Assembly (NCBI RefSeq): GCF_026151205.1
Contig: NC_087079.1
Coordinates: forward strand, 8,362,635 to 8,422,634
DNA from: Bolinopsis microptera
Lineage: Eukaryota; Ctenophora; Tentaculata; Lobata; Bolinopsidae
Reading direction: 5' to 3'
Length of the DNA: 60,000 nt
Shown: piece by piece, positions 11,191-23,385 of the stretch
How positions within the stretch are numbered: the stretch's first letter is position 1
Layout: each line of letters opens with the position of its first letter
Notes under the pieces: generated by a model
Seen by the model: only the letters and a program-made list of their open reading frames with translations
What the model was told of the DNA's origin: nothing
The model's database searches: none
Translations under genes and position numbers: made by a program

Positions 11191-13067
11191 GTGAATTGGT
11201 CCAGTGTTAAAAATTTGCGAGCGAAACGAGCGGGCCACAGAAAAAAGGCAAACTTGCGAGCGAAGCGAGTGGGCCACAGAATTAAGAAAAAACCGCATCT
11301 GGGAGGAAATATAAAACTTTCTGGATGTGGGCCCACAAAAAGCCACTGAGCTGCAAAAGTTTGCCACTGTTTGATAGAATTAATTTAGATGTTAAGTGAT
11401 TTAAACCTTATTCTGTCCGATAACCATAATTTTAATATGCCATAGGACTACTTGTTACAGAACCACGTGCCTAAGAACAACTTGTTCACTTGATGAACTG
11501 TGGAAATTTCTGCGAATTCGCCGCGTTTTTCGAGATTTTCGCCGCGATTTCGCCTAGTTTGGCTTGTCGCGGCGCCACGATTTTTTTCCCTGCTCTTGCC
11601 GAAGGCAAAAAGATCGTAGGGACTAGGGAATAAGTAATCGGGTTTGGATATATGAGGTGGCCCGACGGTCCTACGTTGACGACAAAAGTCTGCTCCTTCG
11701 CAATATAGACCACTCCCCTATAATTATGAGTATAGGAAGCGTCTGTTATGCTGCGCTCGGCATGTGTTAGTTAATTGCAGTATCCAACGCGAATTTCAAT
11801 TGTCAAACGATGCCGTTCAAATTAAATTAGCCCAAAGTTTGTGCGCGGCGTACTAAATATTCGATTATCCTGCACGCGCGCAATGACAAATTACGATGAA
11901 AATATTGCAACTTTTTAACAACAAAATAATCCAATATCTAATTTTTATTAATCGATGAAATTATCTTTTCGTTTAGTTGCAAATGTTAACGGTTTAAGCA
12001 GGGAAAATTAATCGTGCGTGGTGTAACCGCGGCGAAATTCTTGTTAGCCTAAATAATCGCGATTTTTTGTCCTTGCTTGAACATAATTATAAATTTTGAT
12101 GGCTCGTTAGCAGCTTCATTCAATTTAATTGTAGCTTTCTGTAAAGTTTTTTCCCTGTTTCAATCCGAAAATTAAACATTTTTTTGCGAATTCACATTTA
12201 CAAGCTCACAATTATTAATAAAATAAGGCATTAAATTGAACGGTAGGGAAACAAATCAATCAGTTAACTCCAAATAAGTGCCTCTGTGTAATAGTAGGCA
12301 GTGCGCCATCGACAATAAGACGCGCGCGCTGACCATTGAATGGTTTTTTAGCTCTTATTTCGGCCAGCACATTATTTTGGAAACAATCAAAAAGTTATAA
12401 TACTTCCCATATAACAATTTTGTTAAAATTTGGTCAGCTTACGTAATCACTTATATTCTACTGAACCTAATTTAGTTTGAGCGATTTCGATGGTCAGAAT
12501 TTGAGCTATCGACGAATTTATACCTATTTTGTCATTTTTAGACCTCTTAATCAAGGCCAATCTCTCCCAACTAAATTAGGTTCGGTAGTTAAGTATGATT
12601 GGAAGGTTCTGACAAATTTTCAGCATGATTCATGTTCAGGAACCGAAGATATGACAGAATAATACGACAAAAATCAACGAATTTCGTCAAATTACGCGAC
12701 TTTTACACCTAATTTTGCTCCAAAAGCCGCGCACCATCAAATATGGCACCTAGGCGAAACTCACTGATCATTCCAAAAAGGTATAATAAATTTGGTACTG
12801 TGAAAATTCTCACAGTCTCTAGAAAACGATGGTACAAAAATTTTGAAAATCCGAGCAAATTTATTTTTATCGTGCACCGCCTAGTAATAGACTGAGGATG
12901 CAATGTATTTGCTCCTCTCACTCACTTGGTGGCATACGAATTTTAGGTTGCAAATAGAATAATTTATATACAGGCCCATGGCGAAATGCCTATAAAGCTG
13001 GACACAGCAGCTGTGCTAACAATAAACTAACATCGTATGGACGCGACGATGATTTCTTTTATAGGTG
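11191..13067. other. No gene seen
   Basis: AT-rich DNA. Short GCGAGCGAAGCGAG repeats occur at 11213-11280. The segment near 11340-11440 matches the inner part of the 4.0-6.7 kb arms (CACAAAAAGCCACTGAGCTG). No coding segment recognised. Confidence 0.4.
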
Positions 13068-13452
13068 AAATTACAGCGAATGTATGTGTTTTTCGATCCA
13101 GGAAAAGATTTGGAACATAATTCAAGAATTCAGGAGACATGTACCTTGCTCGGATATTAGATTATGAAAATTGGTGGAATCCATTTTTTAAAGAAATGAT
13201 TTGATGACCAGGAAACTTATGCTTTTTTGTACGTTGTTTTTCATTATGAATATGTAGAGAGCAGTTGGAATGTTTGTTACCTGGACAATTAGATTTGCAA
13301 TCTGCAGGAGAGAGTTTTGCAAATATTATAAGATTATTCAACCCCCAGAGGTCAGATATTAAAATCTTCTCGGAAAATATCTAGCAGGTTTTCCGTCTAA
13401 TATATTAAGTCATGAATCAGAATAGACGGATTAGTGATTACCGGTCAAATAC

Positions 13453-13577
13453 CATCTTGATGATGACCTGAAACAGCTTCTCTGGCTGGATGTAAAAGGA
13501 CTGTTCTCAACTCTGTCTCCCAAATCCTGTATTTCGTCTTGAATATCTTTCAAGTAGCTTGTTATCAGGTTTAGCTG
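13453..13577 (-). pseudogene. Broken exon related to exon 2 of the VMO-I gene, copy 1
   Basis: On the minus strand the segment reads LITSYLKDIQDEIQDLGDRV, aligning with IIISYLEDIEEDVRDLSNRV in exon 2 of the gene at 3073-3193. The frame then shifts by one base and continues as FYIQPEKLFQVIIKM, matching FYENKYDSYINKIM, and ends near a GT donor. Flanking exons of such a gene are not visible. It is a decayed fragment of a paralogue. Confidence 0.7.
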
Positions 13578-14321
13578 CTGTGCCAAAGCTGAAGATGTTA
13601 GCTATGAATATTCTATACAAAATCTCAATGTGCCTTCTTGGATATTTTTACAGTAAAACCCCGTTTAACTGTACTACAATGTTTAATCACTCTACACTCG
13701 AATGTCACGTGACTTTTTTAACCCGTTCTCTAGCTGGCCCTGAACGACTCTTCGAAATCCTAGCCCTCTAATCTGATCCTAACCCTAACCCAATCCCTAT
13801 CAAAAGCATATACTGAAAGTTGAAACCCTAACCCTAACGAGAAATTATACCAACTTCCTTATACGGTCATATCACTTAATTGAGACAGTTTTTCGCCAAT
13901 ATCTCGCTAGGGGAGCATTTTAACCCTATGTCATGTGAGGTGAATTGGAGTCAGGGTCCTAAAATACATCGATGCAAGTTGGTTTCAACTGTCGGGGCCC
14001 TTCAACAAAAATCTCGACGATCGAGTGTAGAGTGATTTTCATTTAGCACGCTCGAAATTTACTCGTGGGCGGTCGCACATACATACAGAAATAATCTTTC
14101 GAATTATAATACTGATAGGAACTAATCGAATATCCGGATGAATCCGGTTCCTTCCAGATATACGGCTTTATATACGGTTCCGTTCTGGTTTAGGTTGCAG
14201 TTGATAATTATGAATCGACGAAAATTTGCCTTGCGTCACAGCGAAGGTATGTGTTTTTTGACCTAGGAAAAGATTTGGAACATCATTCAAAAATTTAGGA
14301 GACATGTACCTTGCTCGGATA

Positions 14322-14674
14322 TTTTTTTTATCTCACACTTATTTTACTTCGGAGTATTCCAACAGCCACATTGTTACACAAGTGTAACTAGCCAATTACA
14401 GAAAGCCGAAGGATTTAATTAGGCCAGTGACGGTTAAGGTAGTGTGTACCATACTTTCTTCGCCCGAGACTTCGCTGCAATGGACAGCTTCTCATTTAAC
14501 CCTCACACACGATTTCTCGAATATTCGGCTGAGTAGACCGGGGGCTGCATAGACCACTCAGGATCTTAAGCTGAATGTCGACGACACTCACCCCACGACT
14601 AGGCAGGCAGTGGGTTTCGAACTCACAATCTCACGATTACAAATCCGATGATTAACCAACTACGCTACCTGGCC
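14322..14674 (-). mobile_element. tRNA-derived SINE
   Basis: Read on the minus strand, the element begins with a tRNA-like head. A box A TAGCGTAGTTGG (14656-14667) and a box B AGTTCGAAACC (14612-14622) match polymerase III internal promoters. It ends in an A-rich tail, seen as T at 14323-14329. It interrupts a sequence that is continuous in the neighbouring duplicate at about 13160, which defines the insertion. Confidence 0.85.
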
Positions 14675-14976
14675 GTTGTTTTAGATTATGAAAATTGGTG
14701 GAATCCGTTTTTTAAAGAAATGGATTGATGACCAGGAAACTTATGCTTTTTTGTACGTTGTTTTTCATTATGAATATGTAGAGAGCAGTTGGAATGTTTG
14801 TTACCTGGACAATTAGATTTGCAATCTGCAGGAGAGAGTTTTGCAAATATTATAAGATTATTCAACCCCCAGAGGTCAGATATTAAAATCTTCTCGGAAA
14901 ATATCTAGCAAGTTTTCCGTCTAATATATTAAGTCATGAATCAGAATAGACGGATTAGTGATTACCGGTCAAATAC

Positions 14977-15101
14977 CATCTTGATGATGACCTGAAACAG
15001 CTTCTCTGGCTGGATGTAAAAGGACTGTTCTCAACTCTGTCTCCCAAATCCTGTATTTCGTCTTGAATATCTTTCAAGTAGCTTGTTATCAGGTTTAGCT
15101 G
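14977..15101 (-). pseudogene. Broken exon related to exon 2 of the VMO-I gene, copy 2
   Basis: Same sequence and same frameshift as the relic at 13453-13577, so the break predates the tandem duplication. Confidence 0.7.
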
Positions 15102-15498
15102 CTGTGCCAAAGCTGAAGATGTTAGCTATGAATATTCTATACAAAATCTCAATGTGCCTTCTTGGATATTTTTACAGTAAAACCCCGTTTAACTGTACTA
15201 CAATGTTTAATCACTCTACACTCGAATGTCACGGGCATTTTTAACCCGTTCTCTATCTGGCCCTGAACGACTCTTCGAAATCCTAGCCCTCATATCTGAT
15301 CCAAACCCTAACCCTAACCCAATCCCTATCAAAAGCATATACTGAAACCCTAACCCTAACGAGAAATTATACCAACTTCCTTAAACGGTCATATCACGTA
15401 ACCGAGAAAGTTTTTCGCCATTTTAACCCTATCGAATATGAATCCGGTTCCTTCCAGATATACGGCTCAATAAACGGTTCCGGTCTGGTTTAGGTTGC

Positions 15499-16349
15499 GT
15501 AGCTGCATATCAACTGGAAATTTCAAGATTTTTCAGACAAATTGTATTTAAAAAACTTCATCTGGGAATTTTAGGTAACAGTCTGATCTTGAGACCTAAC
15601 AGCATGTCTCGAGATCTGATCCGGTTAAAAAGTCTATATGCCGGGTCTTTAGTATAGGATCACAGGCACTAATGTAAAAATAAGCAAGCTCTGTCACTAC
15701 TTTAAAATATTGGCCACGGCGGTGAAATTGAGGCTAAATTTCAAAGGCTCCGGAGAATTGTTTAGAAGATGAAACATCTGATCAGAGAAGATTTTTTATT
15801 TAATTTTATCAAATATTGGGTTTCATTTTTGTAAAATAAGGAAATGAAAAAATCAATCATTTAGTTCACCGGAATTATGTCGAACAAAAATATGTCTCGT
15901 AAGGTAGCTGGTTACTCCTTCATGAATTAATCTAGTCTACTGCAGATGTTTGATACCGTTCCGATGTATCGTGAACACCCTGTACATTGTGAAGTTATGT
16001 ACGTAATACTTATAACTAACATTATGAGCTATTATATCCAGGTAGATGCGAATCGATAAAATGGAGTACGACGGAGACTTGAAGTCGTCTATTCTCGATC
16101 AGCGTGCCTTAAGGAATCAATAATACAAAGCCGAACCGCATGGAGAACGGTACTATGCACAAGAGAACAGCACCTTGTCTTTATGTTTAGCCTGTACTAG
16201 CTATTGTATAACTTGCTGGGGTGGAATCGAAATCCCAAAACACAGGCTGAATAAAATTTGTGCAATTACAAAGCGATATATAAGCTTATAAGACTGCTAT
16301 TTGGTAACATCCCCGATTTTGATCATAAAGAATACTATTACTACTTAAC
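15499..16349. other. No gene seen
   Basis: No coding segment, hairpin or recognisable repeat end was found. Confidence 0.4.
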
Positions 16350-17816
16350 ATGTGCAGCATCAGAGAATTATTTCTGATGTTGTCTGTATGTACGACCGCC
16401 CACGTGCAAATTAGATGAAAAATAGGAATTTAGGTAACAACCAAAACGTTCCATGGACATGTTCAAACCTGGTTGGTGGTTTTGTTACACTGCCAAAATG
16501 GGCGATTTTCTCATTTTTACAATAACTCCATTAATAATTACTCGATGGTCTTGAAACTTTCAGAGATGATTATAATTGTGATAACAAATAGTCTCAGGTC
16601 ATCGGCTATGAATAATATTGTAAAATGGCCCAGTTATATTGAAAAATGTAACATTTGGTTACACTTTTCAATGGCTCAGCCAATTATTAAATTCTAAAGA
16701 TTCTTGCTTCACAACAAGAAATGCGGCCGCTTTTCTTTTGTGGATGGCCGCTCAATTTCCCGATCCGTGATGGAGTATTTGATCATATTCCATACCACCT
16801 GGGGACCCCAGTCTTTACTGTTTATAAGCATACAGATATGGCGGAGTGACAGGCCGAGCGCCGCCCAGTTGATATAATTCCATATTTAATTTGAAAATCG
16901 TGTATATTTCTATGTAACCATATGTTTATTGTTTATGCAACCTGACACGGATCTGTGCAAAATAGTAATACTAAGTCAAAATAATAATACTATGCTATCA
17001 ATTAGTCTCTAGCGGGATGCGTACATGGTGAAATTAACAATGTACTTGAACATTTCAGCACCGCGCGCCAACAATTGTTTAATTCAGATTTTCGCGCAAA
17101 ATAACTTTGCGCAGGCAGACACGTGGGCGACACGTACGCAGGCGCGGCAGGCACGCAGGCACGTACGGTCGCACGGTCGCAAAGCTACCATATCCCAAAA
17201 AAACCTCGATCGCTAACCCTTGTCCTTGACTCTTTTGTGCCTTCGGCACTTTGAGTCATGGATCGGGAAAAAATGTGCTTTAGGTATTTGCTTAGCTGCG
17301 GAATGAAAAAAGGCCCACTTGTGAGTTCATAAAAAGGCCCAAAATGGACATTTTGTAACATCTTGTTTTCATGATATCTTTATAGTTTGTTACAACCACA
17401 GCTAGTGTAGGATATGTATTTAACTCTAAAACCAGGTTATTAGTGCAGCAATTCTTGTATAAAGGCATTACAACAATCTTGGTATATGGCTCATAATCAA
17501 TAAAAGGCCCATTTCTTTGAATAACGTAACATGGTTACAAATGAGTATGTTATACAGAGTTGTTTGATCTAGTATTGGTTTTAAGTTGGTTGATGCATTA
17601 AAATAAAGACATGAAAGGAGTGTTATAAAGTTGTTGTACTCTATAAGTGTATATTCACCTACAAGCATAACTGCTTGGCGTGATGAGGTACATCTTTGAT
17701 TGGTCGAAGGTCTTTCAACAACACAGCATCATCATTTTCATAGTAGTCCCCGGCTTATGACGGGTTCATAGCGGTATTAAACATGTTTTTCTGGGCCCAA
17801 ACATTCTACGCTCCTA

Positions 17817-18639
17817 CTATGCTATTACTGGTCTCTTGACTAACTCCCAATCATCTGTCCATATGGTATTGTTTCTGGACAAATAGATGGTATACGATGC
17901 CCTCAGGCTGATCTCAGCGATCTTCATGCAGGCCTTCTTCTTCTCTTTGTTGTTTACGTTCAGGTGGTTCATAAAGGTTGGGAGGCTATAGTTGTAAATG
18001 CCTCGAGCTCCCACTTCTACTGTCTGGAGCTTGCAAGCCCATCCGTTGGCTTCTATCTCTTCTGTCAGCTGCTGATATCTCTTCATCTTTCGCTTCTCTT
18101 GATCAGCAAAGTTCTGCTCATTTCCACAAGTCAGCTCCATTAGATAAACCTTCTTTACTTTATCTGAATAGATCACTACATCAGGTCTTAGTGGTGTAGC
18201 TGCAATGTGCTGCGGGAAGTTCCTCTGTCTCTTATCCTTATAAAATATTATCTTCCAGTCGTTGGCATCTGAAAAGAAATATCTTTTGGTCTTATGATGA
18301 GTTGGGTCAGCTAAGGTAACCTTCTCGCGCTTATTGCCTGCCTTGTGAAAGACCGACGGTGCCCTCTTCGATTCCTTGGCGATGTCGGAATTAAACTCTT
18401 CAATCTGTGATGAAACAGTCTTCATGATTTCACGTAGGACCCGATCATGGCGCCAGTTGAAACGTCCCTGTCTCAGTGCAACCTTGCAGAACGTGAGGAT
18501 ATGATTGAGTGTCCCTTGTTTGCTGCAGAGTTTACAGTTTCCTGAAACGGCTTTATTCCAAAGCTTTAGGTTGCTAGGTGTTGACGCAGTGTCATGGATA
18601 GCATTGACATGAAACTTTAACAGTTCTAAGTTGATAGAT
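17817..18639 (-). pseudogene. C-terminal fragment of a retroelement polyprotein (CCHC finger plus nuclease-like domain)
   Basis: The open frame begins after a stop at about 18640 and has no ATG at its upstream limit. It first shows a C-x2-C-x7-H-x4-C finger (CKLCSKQGTLNHILTFC), then GRFNWRHDRVLREI. A region with RPDVVIYSD followed about ten residues later by LMELT recalls the PD-(D/E)XK nuclease fold, and KYxxL and VEVGARGI-type motifs follow. This order is usual downstream of the reverse transcriptase in non-LTR-type elements of invertebrates. The reverse transcriptase itself is absent, so it is a 5'-truncated copy. It lies inside the 3.58-kb transposon. Confidence 0.7.
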
Positions 18640-18979
18640 CAGGTTATTCCACGTGGTGTCAAATGTCATTGTATTTTCCCATGTGAGAAAATTTAAAAAA
18701 TGATAATTGGGACCAAATTATTGAATTTTGTAACAATTTAAATGTAATGTATTATGTAATTTGAATTTACGACAGAACGCGGTAAATTTAATCAAATGAA
18801 TATAGCTAATTAGATTAAAGGTTGGATATTTAAAAACGTTTAATTTATATATCAAATTGTATAGAAAATAGAAATTGGGCCCTATATATTGAAATTTGTA
18901 ACAATAAAATGTCAGGTCACGAGTTTATCCACTGAAGTGGCAGAGTGACAATTGACTCGTAATTTATACAAAATTTTAC

Positions 18980-19760
18980 AATTTTGGTGTACAAAATGCT
19001 TGACCGGAACATTAAAACGTTACAAAATTCAATGTTTTGGGCCCAAGTACAAAATGTGGTCAATAATATGGTTGATGGAACCCTTTATGACCTAGGCAAA
19101 CTGGTCTGAACTTCAAAAACTATAATATAGCTTGCCTAACACCCCTCACACTAGGATACATACTATATACTATACTCTATAAATTTACTTTCTAATGTTA
19201 CATTATTCAAGTTCCGCAGCCATTTTATCAAATTATACGAATAAGGATTGCTTTACAATTCTGTATGAGAATCTAAAAACCATGTTACCAGTACAAGAAT
19301 ATATTGAACATTCCAAATATGAGCTTTGTAGTAAAAACATAAATATGTTACAAAATTCAATGTTTTGGGCCCAAGTACAAAATTTGGTCAAGAATATGGT
19401 TGATGGAACCCTTTGTGACCTGGAAAAACTGGTATGAACTTCAAAAACTATAATTAAGCTTACCTAACACCCCTCACACTAGGGTACATACTCTATACAC
19501 TTAATTTCTAATGTTACATAATTCAAGTTCCGCAGCCATTTTATCAAATTATATGAATAAGGATTGCTTCAGAATTTTGTATGAGAATCTAAAAACCATG
19601 TTACCAATACAAAAATATATTGAATATTCCAGATATGACCTTGGCAGTGAAAACATAAATATGTTACAGAATTCAATGTTTTGGGCCCAAGTACAAAATT
19701 TGGTCAAGAATATGGTTGATGGAACCCTTTGTGACCTAGAAAAACTGGTATGAACTTGAA
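18980..19760. repeat. Three tandem copies of a 316-328 bp unit
   Basis: The marker AATGTTTTGGGCCCAAG occurs at 19031, 19359 and 19675. Copies 2 and 3 each keep an 80-codon frame (19195-19437 and 19511-19753). Of roughly 14 base differences between these frames, about ten change the amino acid, which argues against selection on a protein. Confidence 0.75.
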
Positions 19761-20841
19761 AAAATATCAAGAAGCTTCTCTAAAAACTCATTGAAAAAGT
19801 GTAACATAGAAATGTGTTACAAAATTCAATATCCAGGGCCCCCAACTAAACTGCTATATCTCAGGACCTGAATATGTTACAAAAATTCTGATTCAAGGGT
19901 GCCCTCAGTCAAAGGGTCTAGTTTTTGTCAGTAGTTTCAGTTTTTCTTAAAATGTTACAGATTTCAATCTGGGGGCCCAGAAGTAAAGAGTGGGAGAAAT
20001 GTAACAAAACCACCAACCAGGTTTGAACACGTCCCCATAGCAACGGTGTTTTAATGCACACATGCACGTGCAAAGATTGTTTTAACGTCATTTTGATCGG
20101 TTTTGTGGTAATTACGTTGTGTTTAAAGTGTTTTATATTTAAATCGGCTGAATCTTCGGTTGGGATGGATATTTTTTGATGCGATTAAAACTTTTTTTCA
20201 AAGAATACTACTAGCTTCTTCCCTGTTACCACGGGCTTTCTAGAATGTATGTATGTACGACCGCCCACGTGCAAATTAGATGAAAAATAGGAATTTAGGT
20301 AACAACCAAAAGGTTCCATAGCAACGGTGTTTTAATGCACACATGCACGTGCAAAGATTGTTTAAACGTCATTTTGATCGGTTTGTGGTAATTATGTTGT
20401 GTTTAAAGTGTTTTATATTTAAATCGGCTGTATCTTCGGTTGAGATGGATATTTTTTGATGCGATTAAAACTTTCTTTCAAAGAATACTACTAGCTTCGT
20501 CCCTGTTACCACGGGCTTTCTAGTCTCTACTATAATTCAGAGAATTCTTTTTGTCTGTCTGTCTGTACGACCGCCCACGTGCAAATCAGATGAGAAATAG
20601 GAATTTAGGCAACAACCAAAACGTTCCATAGCAACGCTGTTTTAATGCACACATGCACGTGCAAAGATTGTTTTAACGTCATTTTGATCGGTTTTGTGGT
20701 AATTACGTTGTGTTTAAAGTGTTTTATATTTAAATCGGCTGTATCTTGAATCTTCGGTTGGGATGGATATTTTTTGATGCGATTAAAACTTTCTTTCAAA
20801 GAATACTACTAGCTTCGTCCCTGTTACCACGGGCTTTCTAG

Positions 20842-21341
20842 TAGATCTATAAAACGGAGTACGAGTTACTGGGGCGCCATGAAAGCCCCTCGTTTCTCCG
20901 CAAAGTCTCTCTCATTGTGCTAACTTACAATGGAGTTACACTATTACAGGACAGCTAAACATAATAAAACTTGTAGGGATGAATATCGCTCCAATTAACT
21001 AATTAAGATTACATTCACACTTAACTGAACAACACGAGTGGGAAAACGGTAGTGGAAAACGGTAAACGTACTGTAAGTGTAGTGCGACACCAGATCCTGT
21101 CATCGTTGTTAAGTACGCCGAAAAACCGGCTGGGCATCAAATTTCGCAAGAAATTAAACAATTCTTAGTGTCACAGTAAAAATGTTTGTGGACACTATTC
21201 GAACGCCCCCGAAAAGTCCCTAAGTGAAAATTGTTTAAAATTCGGGTAGTCCCTTTTTTTTAAACATCAAACCAAGTAATGGAAAAAACATCAAACCAAA
21301 TAATGTCATTACAAAAACCGAACCTAAAAATTGATAATTGG
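20842..21341. other. No gene seen
   Basis: Near 20845 the sequence repeats, inverted, the flank of the C tracts at 7.4 and 7.9 kb. Nothing else recognised. Confidence 0.4.
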
Positions 21342-21624
21342 TTAAATTGTTTTTAAAATAACAATAGCTTCGGGCTTACAGTTTTAATTAAAATTTATTG
21401 AAAAAGTTGTCTCACTCTTTCTCTTGAGTTAAGCCGAATGTACTGCGTAGTAGTTAGCCGAATGTACTGCGTCTAGACTGGACAAATTATAGACTGGTTT
21501 ACTTTATCCTGCAACAACAATAACTGCGGGAAAAGTAAAAAACTTCTTTTGTTTTCAATAAATTTTATGTAAAACCGTAAGGCGTAAGCCCGAAGCTATT
21601 GTTATTTTTAAAACAATTTAAAAA
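21342..21624. repeat. Imperfect inverted repeat
   Basis: The arms 21342-21404 and 21557-21624 share AACAATAGCTTCGGGCTTAC and its inverse, plus AAATTTATTGAAAA. About 150 bases lie between them. Possibly the remnant of a miniature element. Confidence 0.65.
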
Positions 21625-21880
21625 TAATACCATGCAAGTTCGCACATAAAAAATCAAACCCTAAAACATATTGATTTAAAACTTTTAGAGTTACATTTAA
21701 AACAAATCCTGAAATATAATATTCCAAATTATTGACCATTATTCAACCATATTATACATAGTGATAGAGGTACCAGCTACATACAGGCCCAAGATAAGAT
21801 AATCAAGTTTGTTCTAAGACAATTTAACACAAATACTGTCCAGTTTCCGCTGAGTCCTCGCTCAATCCCTTATCTATAAT

Positions 21881-23385
21881 CTAAAGTGTGGACTCTGTTT
21901 CTACACGAGAAGAGAACACTCCCGGCCACTTAGTTTTTATACCCTGGCATCCCATGGACACTACCAGTGGGTTGTACACAGCAAGAAGAAGGGGCATGTA
22001 GGTTCCTACAAAGTAGTAGAAATAGTACACTTCGTACTGTCCTGTCTTCAGATATTTTAGCATGGTATCCTTACCGAAAGGGAGATACTGGGTTGCTGAA
22101 AAGAGAAGAACGAGGTAGATAATGAGACCCAGATTCATGAGCATTACAGTAACACTTCCTCTAGAGTGAGCGGCCCTGTCATCTGATCTCACTAAACAGA
22201 ACACAGTAGCTGTTGAAGTGAGCGCAGCTAGGATCAGCCCAGTGCCGGGAATATAGAGGTTTAGAGTGGAGATAATGGCAGAATCCTCACTACTTACCAC
22301 CCACTGGATTACGTTAATCCAGTACACACCTGCCCCGAAATACCCGAAATAGTCTAGATTTAGTCCCAGGATTATGAGGGTTAGTGAGACCAGCAGTGCT
22401 GTGAAGACTAGTTTTACATACGCTGTGTAGTGTCGGTAGAGGAGTGGGAACCCTACTGCTATGAACCTGGGGATTGTGGTGTTAGGATATGGCACATTAA
22501 GTGTTCGTGCCAAAACTGAGGATGTATGAAATGGACCTTTGTGAAGGTTCGGAGCTGAATAAACGAAAACTGACCCCATTCATTCCCTGTTGCTGTGGCA
22601 AGCATTAGGTTCAACATTAATACCTGACAAGACCCAGGAGTGACACCACCTCCATAACAAGCATGGTGTAGTTGAGGATCAGTAGAGATACCAGTCTGAG
22701 AGGGAGGGAGATGGGTGTGGTGACGTAGAACCTTGTCTCGTGCTCAGGTCGCAGTAACGCGTATATCTACGGATAGTTTTTCAGATAAGAATATTCTACT
22801 GAATTCCCAACCGACCCCATTGCCTACCTACAAAAAGTTGCTAAGAAAATGTTGATATTGAAAACGTTAAGCTTCACACGTTGTAAAAACGGATGTCAAA
22901 TTAATTTGTTAATTATTTAATTTAAGTTGATTTATTAATTAATTAGTTGATAAAGTAATTTTCCCTATTACCTGGTGGTGGGTCCTGAAACAGCAGATCA
23001 TGAGATCCAGTGCAGACAGGAACCGGTAGAAAAGAGCAGACAGAGTTTTACTATCCGAGCTAACAGTGTTATACCTGCAATCAAATTGTAGTCACGTATG
23101 AAACATTTCATAAGGCATAAACAGAAGATAAAGTGATAACATTTTGAGTGTCAAAATGGAGGGGATTCTTGAATAGTTTGCAAATTGTAAAACGGAAAGG
23201 CAGTTCATTCATTTTCATTAAGATGTCTACCTGAAGACGAGAAGATTACAGGTGATTCCCACAGGCATGAGCAGAACCAGACACACTCCAAATGAATAGT
23301 TCATCACCTCATCTTGCAAAGTCCCTTTGTGCCCGAATACTGTTCCGTTGGTAGAGTTCACAATCACTGTTCCGAATACACCCAT
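21881..23385 (-). CDS. Rhodopsin-like seven-transmembrane receptor A (4 exons)
   Basis: Exons on the minus strand are 23385-23231, 23074-22972, 22766-22624 and 22466-21881, all GT-AG with matching phases (2, 0, 2). The product is 328 residues from an ATG. The N-terminus has two N-glycosylation sequons (NST, NGT). Helix 1 is at about 30-52. Helix 2 has LSALDLM, the class A LxxxD motif. Helix 3 ends in LGLVRFIAVGFPL, in the place of the DRY motif. Helices 4, 5 and 6 lie at about 148-170, 205-228 and 243-266. Helix 7 contains AVYNPLVV, resembling NPxxY. The ligand is unknown, and no conserved ECL2 cysteine is obvious. Its paralogue lies 3 kb downstream in window coordinates, on the same strand. 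Confidence 0.78.

Larger units (their letters stand above)
13068..15498. repeat. Tandem duplication of about 1.15 kb
   Basis: Copy 1 spans about 13068-14197 and copy 2 about 14230-15498. Long blocks are nearly identical. Copy 2 has gained a SINE (14322-14674) and lost about 200 bases near 15410. Both copies carry CCCTAA runs and a pseudo-exon. A fragment (13684-13758) recurs at 37637-37712. Confidence 0.8.
16455..20034. mobile_element. 3.58-kb DNA transposon with 35-bp terminal inverted repeats
   Basis: The ends GGACATGTTCAAACCTGG and, inverted, GGACGTGTTCAAACCTGG match over 34 of 35 bases. The insertion duplicates CCAT (16451-16454 and 20035-20038). The uninterrupted site is visible in the neighbouring copies as GTTCCATAGCAAC. 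Inside are a broken retroelement reading frame on the minus strand, a threefold tandem repeat, and many copies of a motif joining GTTACAAAATT to GGGCCC. No transposase was recognised, so the copy is probably non-autonomous or decayed. Confidence 0.85.
16350..20841. repeat. Tandem family with CGACCGCCCACGTGC start and ACCACGGGCTTTCTAG end
   Basis: Three tandem copies of a unit of about 290-310 bp: one split by a transposon (16350-16454 plus 20035-20233), then about 20234-20525 and 20526-20841. Two diverged copies are at 42303-42836. Each starts with an imperfect TATAATTCAGAGAATT palindrome and TCTGTCTGTC, and ends in CACGGGCTTTCTAG. No coding capacity. Confidence 0.8.

Noticed and set aside
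10983-11367. Three overlapping frames of 66-117 codons at 11.0-11.4 kb
   Set aside because: They come from the GC-rich dispersed repeat, which is also present at 9.8 kb with different frames.
14590-14674. A functional tRNA gene
   Set aside because: The boxes are present, but the sequence continues into an unrelated body with an A tail and does not give a sound acceptor stem; it is a SINE head.
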